A stretch of DNA of 45,653 nt from DATHZQ01 sp035458525 (lineage in GTDB: Bacteria > Actinomycetota > Acidimicrobiia > Spongiisociales > UBA5794). Numbering within the stretch: position 1 is the stretch's first letter; every line of letters begins with the position of its first letter. Of this stretch, positions 1-9,757 are shown one piece after another. Below the pieces are notes generated by a model. The model did no database searches, was not told the origin of the DNA, and saw nothing but the letters and a program-made list of their open reading frames with translations. The DNA lies in NCBI GenBank assembly GCA_035458525.1, contig DATHZQ010000130.1, positions 1 through 45,653 on the forward strand. Direction: 5' to 3'. Made by a program: the position numbers and the translations under genes.

Positions 1-426
1 CTCACATACACCGACCGGGCAAGCATGGCCGCCTCCACCGAGGTGCGGGTGCCCTACGTCGACGTCGACGTCGCCAAAGCCGCATTTGCCATTCCGGGCG
101 ATCGAAAGATCGTCGGGAGGAGGGGCAAGGTGCCCCTGAAGGAAGCGGCCGGAGGTTGGGTGCCGGACGAGATCATCAACCGGCCGAAGGGTCTGTTCAG
201 CGCTCCGTTGCGTGCCTGGATCCGGCGCGACCTCACCGAGATGGTCGACGACCTGGTGCTCGGCGGTGAGTTGGTCGCAGACGGCGTGCTCGACGACGCC
301 GTGATCCGGCGCATGATCGCCGCCGACCGCGATGGCATCGAGGACCGTTCGAAGGAGATCTGGCAGCTGCTGACGCTCGAGACTTGGTATCGCGGAGCCA
401 AACCGGCCAGAGTGACGCCTCACTGA
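1..426 (+). CDS. Asparagine synthetase (glutamine-hydrolysing), C-terminal end, partial
   Basis: The reading frame is open from base 1, so the gene starts upstream of the window and only about 141 C-terminal residues are present. The segment EVRVPYVDVDV followed by VPLKEA and KGLFSAPLRAWI is the usual end of the synthetase domain of class B asparagine synthetases, which amidate aspartate using ATP and glutamine-derived ammonia. The ATP-binding SGGLDS motif and the glutaminase half lie outside the window. The following genes are polysaccharide genes, and asnB homologues are common in such clusters, where they may amidate a uronic acid; that role is an inference. It is a different protein from the two homologues in the RiPP cluster at 17.6-21.3 kb. 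The internal ATG at 25 is not the start. Confidence 0.85.
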   Translation, partial: LTYTDRASMAASTEVRVPYVDVDVAKAAFAIPGDRKIVGRRGKVPLKEAAGGWVPDEIINRPKGLFSAPLRAWIRRDLTEMVDDLVLGGELVADGVLDDAVIRRMIAADRDGIEDRSKEIWQLLTLETWYRGAKPARVTPH

Positions 427-467
427 GGGCCGGCACCCGAACGCGAGCACGAAAGACGGGGGTAGTC

Positions 468-2651
468 GTGAAGCAGGTGGTCCAAAACTACAAGTCTGGC
501 GAGCTGACGGTGCTCGAGGTGCCGGCGCCGCTGTGCCGGCCCGGGGGCGTTCTCGTGCGCACGGAGCACTCGCTGGTCTCGGCGGGCACCGAGAAGATGA
601 AGGTTGCCGAGAGCCGCATGTCATTGGCCGGTATGGCGCGCGCCCGACCAGACCAAGTTCGCAAGGTCATGGACACCGTGGCTCAGCAGGGCATCGCCTC
701 AACGTACCGCAAGGTGATGAACCGGCTCGACTCGTACACACCGCTCGGCTACTCGCTGGCGGGCATCGTCGAGGAGGTTGGCGAGGGCGTCACCGAGTTC
801 GAAATCGGCCAACGAGTTGCCTGCGGCGGCAATCAGTTCGCGCACCATGCCGAGCTCAACTGGGTGCCGGTGAATCTGTGTGTGCCGGTGCCGGACCGAG
901 TGACGTCCGAGGACGCATCGTTCGCCACCGTCGGTTCGATCGCCATGCAGGCCTTCCGCCAATCCGATGCCCGGCTCGGCGAGGTGGCCGTGGTGATCGG
1001 ACTCGGGCTCGTGGGGCAGCTGCTGGTACAGATCTTGCGGAGCGCAGGCGTCCAGGTGGTGGGCATCGACCCGAGCGCACAACGTCGCGACATCGCCGCC
1101 AAGTCGGGGGCTGCCGCCGTCGGCGGGCCCGACACGGACGGGATCATCGAGATCTCCTCGACCCTGGCGGCGCTGACGGAAGGAGCCGGGGCGGATCATG
1201 TCTTCCTTGCCGCATCGACGGACGATCGCAGCCCGCTGTTCACGGCGGCCGATCTCGCCCGCGACCGGGCGCGCATCGTCGATGTCGGCAAATGCAACCT
1301 CGACCTGCCCTGGGACAAGTACTACGAGAAGGAACTCGATGTTCGCTTCTCTCGCTCGTATGGACCGGGTCGCTACGACCCGACCTACGAGGAGGACGGA
1401 ATCGACTACCCCATCGGCTACGTGCGCTGGACGCAGCGGCGCAACATGAAGGCTTTCGTGGACCTGATCGCAGAAGGCCGCATCGACCTCTCGACCCTCG
1501 GCACAGCCAGCCACGACTTCGAGAACGCCGCGGCGGTCTACGACGATCTGCACGAAGGGAGCATCCAGGACGTGGCGGTCGTGTTCCGTTACGAGACGCC
1601 GCCTTCGGCTGCGACCGCCGTGCGAGTTGCCCCGACGGGCACACCGGCGGCGCCCACGGTCGGGGCATTGCGTCTCGGGGTCATCGGCGCCGGCAACTAC
1701 GCCTCGACGATGCTGCTGCCCCATCTCGCCCCGCGTGAGGACGTCGTGCTGGCCACCGTGGCGACGACGACGGCGCTTTCCAGCGCCACGGCACAGTCGC
1801 GGTTCACGTTCGAGACTGCCACCACCGACTACCGCCAGATCCTCGACGACGTCTCCATCGACGCCGTGCTCATCGCCACCCGCCATGACACCCACGCCAG
1901 GATTGCCGCTGAAGCGCTGCGCGCCGGCAAGGCCGTGTTCGTGGAGAAGCCGCTCGCCGTCACCGAGGGCCAGCTGGCCCTGCTGCTCGATGCCGTCGAA
2001 GATTCAGGCAACGATCGCATTCAGGTCGGTTTCAACCGGCGCTTTGCGCCGCTGCTCGTGAAGATGCGTGCGGTCTACGGCGAGCCACCCGGGCCCACGA
2101 CCCTGCACTACGACGTGCGAGCCGGAAGCCTCGGCGGCGACAGTTGGTACCAGCAAACGGACAAGCACGGCACACGCTTCGTGGGCGAGGGGTGCCACTT
2201 CGTCGACACCGTCTCGTGGTGGCTCGGTGCGGACCCGATCGAGGTCGTGGCAACGGCCGGTCCCGACGACGTCGACAACCTCGTCGCCACCTACCGATAC
2301 GAAGACGGTTCGGTGGCCACCATCAGCTACGTCACCAGCGATGCGCCACGCCGATTCCCCAAGGAGACGCTCACGGTCCACGGCTCGGCACGGTCGGCCC
2401 GATTGAGCAACTTCGCCCAGTACGACGTCTGGGGCGGGGCGCGCCGCCGCTGGAAGCGGTCCGTAGGTGGCGTCGACAAAGGACAGGCGAGCCAGATCGC
2501 GGCCTTTGTGGACGCCGTCCGCAACGGCGAGCCCCTTGCCCTCTCGCTCGCATCGCAGGTCGCCACGACCATGGCGACGTTTGCCGCCCACGAGAGTGCC
2601 CTCGCCAACCGCCGCATCGAGATTCGCCCCGGGCCGCAGCGGGACGAGTGA
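468..2651 (+). CDS. Two-domain Zn-type alcohol dehydrogenase / Gfo-Idh-MocA oxidoreductase
   Basis: This 727-residue protein joins two NAD(P)-binding enzymes. Residues 1 to about 380 resemble medium-chain dehydrogenases, with a Rossmann motif VVIGLGLVGQLLVQIL near residue 180. Residues from about 400 resemble the Gfo/Idh/MocA family, with GVIGAGNYA at the start and the EKPLAV motif near residue 492. I chose the GTG at 468, preceded by a G-rich ribosome binding site, rather than an earlier start at 384 that would overlap the upstream gene. It overlaps the heparinase-family gene by one base (TGATG), so the two are probably co-translated. Proteins of this layout are known beside heparinase-family genes in exopolysaccharide loci, but their substrate is not settled; a sugar or uronate oxidation/reduction is an inference. 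Confidence 0.88.
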   Translation: MKQVVQNYKSGELTVLEVPAPLCRPGGVLVRTEHSLVSAGTEKMKVAESRMSLAGMARARPDQVRKVMDTVAQQGIASTYRKVMNRLDSYTPLGYSLAGIVEEVGEGVTEFEIGQRVACGGNQFAHHAELNWVPVNLCVPVPDRVTSEDASFATVGSIAMQAFRQSDARLGEVAVVIGLGLVGQLLVQILRSAGVQVVGIDPSAQRRDIAAKSGAAAVGGPDTDGIIEISSTLAALTEGAGADHVFLAASTDDRSPLFTAADLARDRARIVDVGKCNLDLPWDKYYEKELDVRFSRSYGPGRYDPTYEEDGIDYPIGYVRWTQRRNMKAFVDLIAEGRIDLSTLGTASHDFENAAAVYDDLHEGSIQDVAVVFRYETPPSAATAVRVAPTGTPAAPTVGALRLGVIGAGNYASTMLLPHLAPREDVVLATVATTTALSSATAQSRFTFETATTDYRQILDDVSIDAVLIATRHDTHARIAAEALRAGKAVFVEKPLAVTEGQLALLLDAVEDSGNDRIQVGFNRRFAPLLVKMRAVYGEPPGPTTLHYDVRAGSLGGDSWYQQTDKHGTRFVGEGCHFVDTVSWWLGADPIEVVATAGPDDVDNLVATYRYEDGSVATISYVTSDAPRRFPKETLTVHGSARSARLSNFAQYDVWGGARRRWKRSVGGVDKGQASQIAAFVDAVRNGEPLALSLASQVATTMATFAAHESALANRRIEIRPGPQRDE

Positions 2652-4624
2652 TGGATCTCAAGTGGTACGTCAACCGCCTCAAGGCCATGTCACCCGCCGA
2701 GGTTGCCCAGCGAGCACGTGACGAGGCGCTGCATCAAACCTGGCGCTTCACCGCAGACGGCGTGAAGCCCGCCGCGATCAACCCGGCGATGCCCGCACCG
2801 CTCCCTGAAGACGCGGCTCGGGCGATCGACCCCGAACACGTCGAGGCGCTCGTCGCCGCCGCCGAACGAATCGCGGGAGGGACGTGGACGGCGCTCGGCG
2901 TCACTCGCGACGATCTCGCCCCCCGCCCCGACTGGTTCTGGGATCCGGCGACGGGCGTGCGCAGCGATCCCAAGCGCTATGCATTCGATCTCAACCCGCG
3001 GGATCCGAAGACGGTCGGCAACGTGAAGAACGTGTGGGAACTGTCCCGCCATCACCACGTGTCCGTACTGGCGGCGGCGTACCACGTCACCCGGGACGAC
3101 CGCTATGCCGAAGCGGCCGCAACGCAACTCCGCTCGTGGTGGCACGACAATCCGTTCCTGCGCGGGATCCATTGGACCAGCGGTATCGAACTCGGTATCC
3201 GGCTCATCGCGTGGATCTGGGTTCGCCGCCTCCTCGACCCGTGGGAGGGTGCAGCGGGGCTGTTCGAAGCGTCCGAGACCTTCACCTCCCAGCTCTACTG
3301 GCATCAGGCGTACCTGGCCAGATTCCCGAGCCACGGCTCCTCGGCGAACAATCACCTCATCGCCGAGGAGGCCGGCCAGTTTGCGGCGTCGTGTGCGTTT
3401 CCCATGTTCCCCGAGTCGGCCGAGTGGCGCGAGCGCTCCGCGGCCGTGCTCGAGCGTGAGATCGAGCTACAGACCTTCCCGTCGGGGCTGAATCGAGAAC
3501 TGGCCTCGGACTACCACGGCTTCGTGACGGAGCTCTTCCTGGCTGCAGCGATCGAAGGCATTCGCGGCGGACACCCGCTGTCCAGCGGCTACATCAAGAC
3601 CTTGGCGCGAATGGCCGACGCCGGGGCGGCGTTCGTCGACGGCCGGATGCAAGAGCCCCGGCAGGGCGACGGGGACCAGGGTCTTGCGCTCGACCTCGAC
3701 GGCAACCCCCGCCAACGCTGGCGCACGCTGCTCCCCACGCTCGACCGATTGGTCGGCCGGTGTTCATGGTGGCCGGCGACTGAGGAGACCGACGTGCGCA
3801 CGGCGTTGTGGACGGCAGGCATCCAGCGTCGCGTCCACGGGAGACTGCCGGTGCGGCCGAACGTGTTCAACGATGCCGGAATGGTGATCCTGCGTGACCT
3901 CGAGCCCGGACCGGACGAGATCTGGTGCCGGTGCGATGGCGGGCCTTTCGGCTATCTCTCGATCGCCGGCCACGCCCATGCCGATGCGCTCTCGGTGGAG
4001 CTGCGCCACGGCGGCATCGAGGTCCTCGCCGATCCTGGGACCTTTTGCTACCACGTCGACCCGGAGTGGCGCAGCTACTTCCGGTCGACCCGTGCCCACA
4101 ACACGCTGGAGGTTGCCGGCCGCGACCAAGCGGAGCCGGCCGGTCCGTTCAACTGGACGACGCATGCCGATGCTGAGACGTTGTCGGTCGCCGGTCTCGA
4201 TGGTGGCCGGCATGCGGCATGGTCCGGGCGCCACGAGGGGTACCGGCGTCTCGACTCGCCCGCAGTGCACCACCGCAGCGTCGTACTCGACCGGCATGCG
4301 CGAAGGCTCGTGATCCGGGACTCGCTGGACGCGAAACTGAAGCAGGAGGTGCGGCTGTCGTTTCATCTCGGCCCCACGATCGACTGCCGGCTCGAAGACC
4401 ACGGCGCTCAGCTGTCCTGGAAGACGGACACCGGTCTGCGCACGGCCCGACTGGTCCTTCCCGACCGCTTGGAGTGGCAGGCCGCTCGGGGCGAAACCTC
4501 ACCACCGCAGGGATGGTACTCACCCCAACTCGGGGCTAGGATCCCTGCATTCACGTTGTTTGGGGTGGGGATCATGGACAACGCAGCCGTACTCGAGTCG
4601 GTGGTCGAGTTCGACAACGAGTAG
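2651..4624 (+). CDS. Heparinase II/III family protein
   Basis: The 657-residue protein has an alpha-helical N-terminal half (tryptophan-rich stretches near residues 100-200, as in alpha/alpha toroid lyases) and a C-terminal heparinase II/III beta-sheet domain. The family hallmark GHAHADALSVEL, then ADPGTFCYH and FRSTRAHNTLEV, lies at about residues 439-500. Family members cleave uronic-acid-containing polysaccharides by beta-elimination, although the versions inside biosynthetic loci may act in processing or quality control of the polymer. No signal peptide is evident, so it may act in the cytoplasm. The start ATG overlaps the previous stop by one base. Together with the GDP-mannose dehydrogenase downstream it suggests a uronate-containing polymer. 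Confidence 0.88.
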   Translation: MDLKWYVNRLKAMSPAEVAQRARDEALHQTWRFTADGVKPAAINPAMPAPLPEDAARAIDPEHVEALVAAAERIAGGTWTALGVTRDDLAPRPDWFWDPATGVRSDPKRYAFDLNPRDPKTVGNVKNVWELSRHHHVSVLAAAYHVTRDDRYAEAAATQLRSWWHDNPFLRGIHWTSGIELGIRLIAWIWVRRLLDPWEGAAGLFEASETFTSQLYWHQAYLARFPSHGSSANNHLIAEEAGQFAASCAFPMFPESAEWRERSAAVLEREIELQTFPSGLNRELASDYHGFVTELFLAAAIEGIRGGHPLSSGYIKTLARMADAGAAFVDGRMQEPRQGDGDQGLALDLDGNPRQRWRTLLPTLDRLVGRCSWWPATEETDVRTALWTAGIQRRVHGRLPVRPNVFNDAGMVILRDLEPGPDEIWCRCDGGPFGYLSIAGHAHADALSVELRHGGIEVLADPGTFCYHVDPEWRSYFRSTRAHNTLEVAGRDQAEPAGPFNWTTHADAETLSVAGLDGGRHAAWSGRHEGYRRLDSPAVHHRSVVLDRHARRLVIRDSLDAKLKQEVRLSFHLGPTIDCRLEDHGAQLSWKTDTGLRTARLVLPDRLEWQAARGETSPPQGWYSPQLGARIPAFTLFGVGIMDNAAVLESVVEFDNE

Positions 4625-4645
4625 TCCATTTGAGGGGGGCGAATC

Positions 4646-5959
4646 ATGCGGGTGGCCATCTTCGGCCTGGGATATGTGGGAAGCGTGACGGCGGGGTGCC
4701 TCACGCGTGACGGACATCACGTGGTGGGCGTCGACCCCAACCTCACGAAGCTCGAACTGCTGCGAACAGGCCGCTCCCCCGTGATCGAGCCCGGCCTCGA
4801 CCAGCTCATCCAATCTGCGGCGGAAGCCGGGCGCCTCGAAGGCACGACGTCGGCTGCCGATGCGGTCGAACGCACCGATCTCGCCTTCGTGTGCGTCGGC
4901 ACACCGAGCCAGAAGAACGGCCAGATCAACCTCGATCACGTTCAAACCGTGATGGATCAGATCGGGTCGGCGCTGCGGGAACGCACGGGTCGCTACATCG
5001 TCGTGCTGCGGAGCACCGTACTACCCGGCACGACTCGAAACACGGTGGTCGCCGCACTCGAGGCCAGCTCGGGCAAGACGGCGGGCGTCGACTTCGATGT
5101 GTGCTTCGTCCCCGAATTCCTCCGCGAAGGCTCCGCCGTGGCGGACTACTTCGATCCGCCCAAGACGGTGATCGGATCGCTCGACGGGAAGGCGCCGGAG
5201 GCCATCCACAGCCTCTTCGAACGCTTCGAGGCCCCGCTCATCATCACCGACCTCGAAACCGCCGAGATGATCAAATACGTCGACAATGCCTGGCACGCAG
5301 TGAAGGTCGGCTTCGCCAACGAGGTCGGCCGCCTCGCCAGAGCGGCCAACATCGACGGCCGGCGCGTCATGGACATCTTCACCGAGGACACCAAGCTCAA
5401 CATCTCGACGAAGTACCTCCGCCCGGGCCAAGCGTTCGGAGGCTCGTGCCTGCCCAAGGACCTGCGGGCCATCGAGCATCACGCCAAAACCATCGATCTG
5501 GATCTGCCGATCATGAGTTCGGTCTTGCCGTCGAACGACGTCCACCTCGATCACGCCTTCGACCTCATCGAGGAGTCGGGCAGCAAACAGATCGGCATTC
5601 TCGGACTCAGCTTCAAGGGCGGAACCGACGACGTGCGAGAGAGCCCGATGATGGAACTGGCGGAACGCCTCATCGGCAAGGGGTACGACTTGCGGATCCA
5701 CGACCCCGTGGTCAGCCTGTCCGCCCTCGTCGGCGCCAACCGTGAGTTCTTGATGGCCCAGATTCCTCACATCTCGCAACTGCTCGTCGAGAGCATCGAC
5801 GACGTGGTGCGTCACGCCGAGACGATTGTCATCGGCACCGATCATGCCTCGTTCAAGGACGTGATCTCGATGCGACGCGACGACCAGACGATCGTCGATC
5901 TGATCGGTCTCGTTCCCTACGACGAACAACCGGAGCGATACCGTGGCATCTGCTGGTAA
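4646..5959 (+). CDS. algD: GDP-mannose 6-dehydrogenase (AlgD-like)
   Basis: This 437-residue nucleotide-sugar dehydrogenase should oxidise GDP-mannose to GDP-mannuronate with two NAD+. The N-terminus MRVAIFGLGYVGSVTAGCL is the NAD-binding motif, and FVCVGTPSQKNG and VPEFLREGSA follow as in this family. The catalytic cysteine in FGGSCLPKD falls at residue 268, the same number as in Pseudomonas AlgD. The C-terminus ends in GICW, as I recall AlgD does, which favours GDP-mannose over UDP-glucose as substrate. A strong ribosome binding site (GAGGGGGG) precedes the ATG. The product would feed mannuronate or a derivative into the exopolysaccharide assembled by the neighbouring transferases. The paralogous UDP-sugar dehydrogenases are the main alternative. 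Confidence 0.9.
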   Translation: MRVAIFGLGYVGSVTAGCLTRDGHHVVGVDPNLTKLELLRTGRSPVIEPGLDQLIQSAAEAGRLEGTTSAADAVERTDLAFVCVGTPSQKNGQINLDHVQTVMDQIGSALRERTGRYIVVLRSTVLPGTTRNTVVAALEASSGKTAGVDFDVCFVPEFLREGSAVADYFDPPKTVIGSLDGKAPEAIHSLFERFEAPLIITDLETAEMIKYVDNAWHAVKVGFANEVGRLARAANIDGRRVMDIFTEDTKLNISTKYLRPGQAFGGSCLPKDLRAIEHHAKTIDLDLPIMSSVLPSNDVHLDHAFDLIEESGSKQIGILGLSFKGGTDDVRESPMMELAERLIGKGYDLRIHDPVVSLSALVGANREFLMAQIPHISQLLVESIDDVVRHAETIVIGTDHASFKDVISMRRDDQTIVDLIGLVPYDEQPERYRGICW

Positions 5960-7145
5960 CAAACGACGCGTCCTCGTTCTGGTCCAGAACCTCCCCGTTC
6001 CCTTCGATCGGCGAGTCTGGTTGGAGTCGACGACGTTGCAACGCAACGGGTACGACGTGTCTGTGATCTGCCCGAAGATGAAGGGCTACAACACCTCTCG
6101 TGAGACGCTCGAGGGCATCGACATCTACCGCTACGCCATGCCGTTCGACCCGACGTCGCGCTGGGGCTTCGTCGGCGAGAACCTCTGGGCGTGGCTCCGC
6201 ACCCTGCTCCTGACCGTCCGCGTTGCGGTGCGAGGCAAAGGCTTCGATGTGATCCACGCCTGCAATCCGCCAGAGACCTTTTGGACGCTCGGGGGCTTCT
6301 GGAAGCTCTTCGGCAAACGCTTCCTCTTCGACCACCACGACCTCTCCCCCGAGCTCTACGAAGTCAAGTTCGGCGGCGGACAGGGCAGCCTCCTGGGTCG
6401 GCTGTTGCGCTTCCTCGAGCGTGCCACCTTCGCCACGGCGGACGTGGCCATCGCCACCAACGCCAGCCACAAGCGCGTTGCCGTCGAACGCGGTCGTATG
6501 TCGCCGGACGACGTCTTCATCGTGCGCTCCGGGCCCGACGTGGCACGGTTCACCGAATACCAGGCGGATCCGTCGTGGAAGCACGGCCAATCCCACCTCA
6601 TCGCCTTTCTGGGGGAAATGGGCGAGCAGGACGGGGTCGATCTCATGATCGATGCGCTGGCGCAGCTCGTCGCAGAGGGCCGCGACGACTTCCACTGCGT
6701 CTTCATCGGCGGCGGCACCAACCGCAACACCTTGATCGAGCATGCGGCCGCCCGGGGCATCGCCGACCGCTGCACCTTCACCGGCGTCGTGAGCGACGAC
6801 GATCTCTGCCGCATCCTGTCGTCCGCCGACATCGGCATCGATCCGGTGCCGCAGAACGCCTGGTCGAACAAGAGCACCATGAACAAGATCATGGAGTACA
6901 TGTTCTTCGGCCTGCCGATCGTTGCCTTCGACCTCGACGAGGCGAGGGTCTCGGCCCAGGACGCCGCGGTGTACGCCAATCCCAACGAAGTGGCCGACAT
7001 GGCAAAGCGCATCGAAGAGCTGCTCGACGATCCCGAGCGCCGGGCGACCATGTCGGCCTACGGGAAGCGGCGCCTGCGCCAAGAGCTCGCCTGGGAACAC
7101 TCAGCGCCCCACCTGCTCGCCGCCTACGACAGGGTGTTCTCCTGA
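5943..7145 (+). CDS. Glycosyltransferase family 4
   Basis: The 400-residue protein starts with RRVLVLVQNLPVPFDRRVWLE, a signature of GT4 retaining glycosyltransferases of actinobacterial polysaccharide clusters, and has the GT-B C-terminal Rossmann half with FLGEMGEQDGVDLMIDAL and a glutamate-containing region EYMFFGLPIVAFD that binds the sugar nucleotide. The GTG start overlaps the previous gene by 17 bases and has GGAG upstream. It presumably adds one sugar to the lipid-linked repeat unit on the cytoplasmic face of the membrane; donor and acceptor are unknown. Its last 22 bases overlap the end of the convergent flippase gene. Confidence 0.88.
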   Translation: MASAGNKRRVLVLVQNLPVPFDRRVWLESTTLQRNGYDVSVICPKMKGYNTSRETLEGIDIYRYAMPFDPTSRWGFVGENLWAWLRTLLLTVRVAVRGKGFDVIHACNPPETFWTLGGFWKLFGKRFLFDHHDLSPELYEVKFGGGQGSLLGRLLRFLERATFATADVAIATNASHKRVAVERGRMSPDDVFIVRSGPDVARFTEYQADPSWKHGQSHLIAFLGEMGEQDGVDLMIDALAQLVAEGRDDFHCVFIGGGTNRNTLIEHAAARGIADRCTFTGVVSDDDLCRILSSADIGIDPVPQNAWSNKSTMNKIMEYMFFGLPIVAFDLDEARVSAQDAAVYANPNEVADMAKRIEELLDDPERRATMSAYGKRRLRQELAWEHSAPHLLAAYDRVFS

Positions 7146-8434
7146 GGGACCGCGGCCACGGCTGCGGCGGCCGCCGCCCGTTCGGAGGGTGAGCGGGCGG
7201 CGTACATCTTGTTCAGCACCTTCTGGTAGTGCACGCCCCTCCAGGCATTCGACGCACCCAGGCTCAGCGGCCGGGCGAAGGCTCCGGTGAACGCAGCAGT
7301 CGTCGACCACAGCACGCCGAACACGTTGGCCGCAACATCAACCATCGCCAGCCTCTTCTCGTAGCCGCCGCCATACAACTCACGCTGATTCGGAAGCACG
7401 ACTCCGGCCATGGCGCTGGCAACGATCGTTGTCGCGGCCAGACCGGTCACTTCGTACGCCTGTGGCACGAGTGCCGTCAACGGATTCCACGACCATGCGA
7501 CGCCGCCGATGAGCAGGTACCCGAACATGGCGGCGCCTATCAGCATGATGAACGCCTTGGCGACGCGGCGGGCCTTGCGGCGGTTGCCCTCGTATCCGGC
7601 TTCCATCGACCGGGGCCCCAAGGAGGCGTTGAGCCCCACGCCGAGCACCATCAGCGGTTGCGCCACCAGTCGCGCCCCTTCGGCATAGCCCAGAGCGGCG
7701 GTACCGGCCAGCGTTCCGATGATGGCTGCGATCGCAAACCCGGCGAGATTGGGAGCCATGCCGGTGACGAGCAGCCAGCGCCCTGAGGCCACCAGCTCTC
7801 GCCAGACGACCGAGGCGCCGTTGCCCTCGTGGAGTGAGGCAGCCAGCACGAGTCCGGTGACGAGGGAGGCACCTGCGGCGATGCCAAACGCGCCGAACGG
7901 AACGGCGGTGTCCGGCACGTCGAGCCGCACCATGATCACCAGGCCGATCAGCGCAAACACCAGCTGCGCGGCGGAGATCGATGCCGCTCGCCATGACTGA
8001 CCGTCGATGTGCAGCATCCGCCGTATGTGCGCCTGGGCCGGCATCAACAACGTTGGAACCACGGCAGTGACGGCCAGGATCAGAACCGTCTCCTGCGACG
8101 CCTTGCCCCATACCACCAAGATGGCGAGCCCTACCGACGCCAGCGAGAGCAGCGAGGCGATGAAACCCACAGGGAGCGAGGAGCGCAGGATCGGCAACCG
8201 GTGGCCCATCTCGCGGGCGACCGCCTTGACCTCGGCCGGCAGGTAGATGAGGAACATCGGCAGCACCAACCCGAGCTGGTACGAAGTGAAGAAGACGGCG
8301 TACACACCGAGCGTCGAAGCAGTGAACAGCTGAGCCGCGGCAACACCAACGGCGAAAGTGGCGAGCGAACTCAGGCCGGCATCGACCAGCCCGGCGGGCA
8401 CCCTCCGCCTCAGACCACCGCCGCTCGCGCTCAC
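7124..8434 (-). CDS. Polysaccharide flippase-like membrane protein (MOP/Wzx type)
   Basis: This 436-residue protein is almost entirely hydrophobic, with about 12 predicted membrane segments arranged in pairs, for example SLASVGLAILVVW, LVFALIGLVIMV and AFIMLIGAAMFGYLLI. The layout and the position between two glycosyltransferase genes fit a Wzx-like flippase that moves lipid-linked repeat units across the membrane. Sequence motifs in this family are weak, so the call rests on topology and context. The GTG start has a G-rich ribosome binding site. A short charged C-terminal tail ends with an alanine run (AAAAAAVAAVP). A 133-bp divergent promoter region separates it from the next glycosyltransferase gene. 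Confidence 0.75.
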   Translation of the reverse strand: MSASGGGLRRRVPAGLVDAGLSSLATFAVGVAAAQLFTASTLGVYAVFFTSYQLGLVLPMFLIYLPAEVKAVAREMGHRLPILRSSLPVGFIASLLSLASVGLAILVVWGKASQETVLILAVTAVVPTLLMPAQAHIRRMLHIDGQSWRAASISAAQLVFALIGLVIMVRLDVPDTAVPFGAFGIAAGASLVTGLVLAASLHEGNGASVVWRELVASGRWLLVTGMAPNLAGFAIAAIIGTLAGTAALGYAEGARLVAQPLMVLGVGLNASLGPRSMEAGYEGNRRKARRVAKAFIMLIGAAMFGYLLIGGVAWSWNPLTALVPQAYEVTGLAATTIVASAMAGVVLPNQRELYGGGYEKRLAMVDVAANVFGVLWSTTAAFTGAFARPLSLGASNAWRGVHYQKVLNKMYAARSPSERAAAAAAVAAVPQENTLS

Positions 8435-8567
8435 CGGCCCCCCAGTCGTGCCAGATCAACGGCGGGCATCGCGGCGAACGAGATCGAACCGCGACGCGGG
8501 ATCTGTAACATCCTGACCGCCCCCCTCCTCTGTGGCCAGCACAATAACGCGACCGGAGTCGACGCAA

Positions 8568-9728
8568 ATGCGCATTCTTCAGATACACAACGCGTACCGC
8601 CAGCGGGGTGGAGAGGACGCCGTTGCCGACGCCGAGGCGGCACTGCTGGAGGATGCCGGCCACGACGTTCACCGTCTCATCGTGGCAAACCCGGAGAGCC
8701 CGGTGGCCGCCGCCGCAAAGCTCGCGGTGGCGGCATGGAACCCGGGGGCCGGCCGGCTGGTGCGCGATGCCGTCGAGCGTTTCCAGCCCGAAGTGGCGCA
8801 CATCCACAACACGTGGTTCTCGCTCTCGAGCTCCGCGGTGGCCGCCGTCCACAAGGCCGGCGTACCCAGCGTCATGACGTTGCACAACTACCGGTACACG
8901 TGCCTCAATGGACAACTGCTCCGGGACGGCGCCATCTGCGAGCTGTGTGTGGGGCGGGTCCCGACACCCGGAGTCGCCCATCGCTGCTATCGCGACTCGT
9001 ACCCATCCTCGGCGATGGCGACCGTGGGGGCCATCGCCGCACAACGCGTCTGGCCGCGCCATGTCGATCGCTTCATCGTCATGACCGAGTTCGCCCGCAA
9101 GACGTTCGTGGCCGCCGGTCTGCCTGCGGAGCGCTTCATCGTCAAGCCGCACCATGTTGCGGACCCGGGACCGCGCCGCGACGTTCCTTCTTCGTCCAGA
9201 AGGGTCGTCTTCGTGGGCCGTCTTGCCCCGGAGAAGGGAGTCGACGTCCTCGTAGACGCCTGGGGCAAGGCTTCGCTCGAGGGATTCGAGCTCCTCGTGA
9301 TCGGGGAAGGGCCGCTCGAAACCCAACTTCGGGACAGAGCCCCTTCGTCGGTCCGCTTCACCGGATGGGTCCCGCCCAGCGAGGTGCAGGAGATCATGCA
9401 GTCGGCACGGCTCCTTGCGTTCCCTTCCATCTGGTACGAAACCTTCGGCTTGGTCATGGTCGAAGCCATGGCGGCGGGCACGCCGGTGCTGGCGTCCAAA
9501 TTGGGCGGCACCCCGGAGCTCATCGGCGCCGAGGCGGCCGGCGAGCTCGTTGCCGCCGGCGATGTGACGGCGTGGGCCGGCCGGTTGCGCGACCTCGTGC
9601 TGAGTGACGATTGGATCGATCGAGCGGGTGCGGCGGCGCGAACTCGCTATTCCGCCACATTCACGCCGGATCGAGCGGTCCGGGCTCTCGAGAGGGCCTA
9701 CAAGACCGCGAAATCCAAGGGTGAATGA
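8568..9728 (+). CDS. Glycosyltransferase family 4
   Basis: The 386-residue protein begins MRILQIHNAYRQRGGEDAV, typical of GT4 enzymes whose acceptor-side loop carries GG. The C-terminal half has FVGRLAPEKGVDVLVDAW and the donor-binding segment YETFGLVMVEAMAAGTPVLAS with the conserved EX7E-type glutamates. I placed the start at ATG 8568, which has GGAG about nine bases upstream, instead of a longer frame beginning at 8532. It is a cytoplasmic enzyme probably extending the same lipid-linked oligosaccharide as its neighbours; the sugar is unknown. Confidence 0.9.
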   Translation: MRILQIHNAYRQRGGEDAVADAEAALLEDAGHDVHRLIVANPESPVAAAAKLAVAAWNPGAGRLVRDAVERFQPEVAHIHNTWFSLSSSAVAAVHKAGVPSVMTLHNYRYTCLNGQLLRDGAICELCVGRVPTPGVAHRCYRDSYPSSAMATVGAIAAQRVWPRHVDRFIVMTEFARKTFVAAGLPAERFIVKPHHVADPGPRRDVPSSSRRVVFVGRLAPEKGVDVLVDAWGKASLEGFELLVIGEGPLETQLRDRAPSSVRFTGWVPPSEVQEIMQSARLLAFPSIWYETFGLVMVEAMAAGTPVLASKLGGTPELIGAEAAGELVAAGDVTAWAGRLRDLVLSDDWIDRAGAAARTRYSATFTPDRAVRALERAYKTAKSKGE

Positions 9729-9757
9729 ATCCGGGACTTCGAAGGACCATTGCTGGT

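Noticed and set aside
25..27. ATG as the start of the first gene
   Set aside because: The frame is open to base 1 and the residues before this codon (LTYTDRAS) fit the asparagine synthetase family, so the gene begins outside the window.
8009..9607. 532-codon plus-strand frame over the flippase and glycosyltransferase genes
   Set aside because: It crosses a divergent promoter region and shows no family motif.
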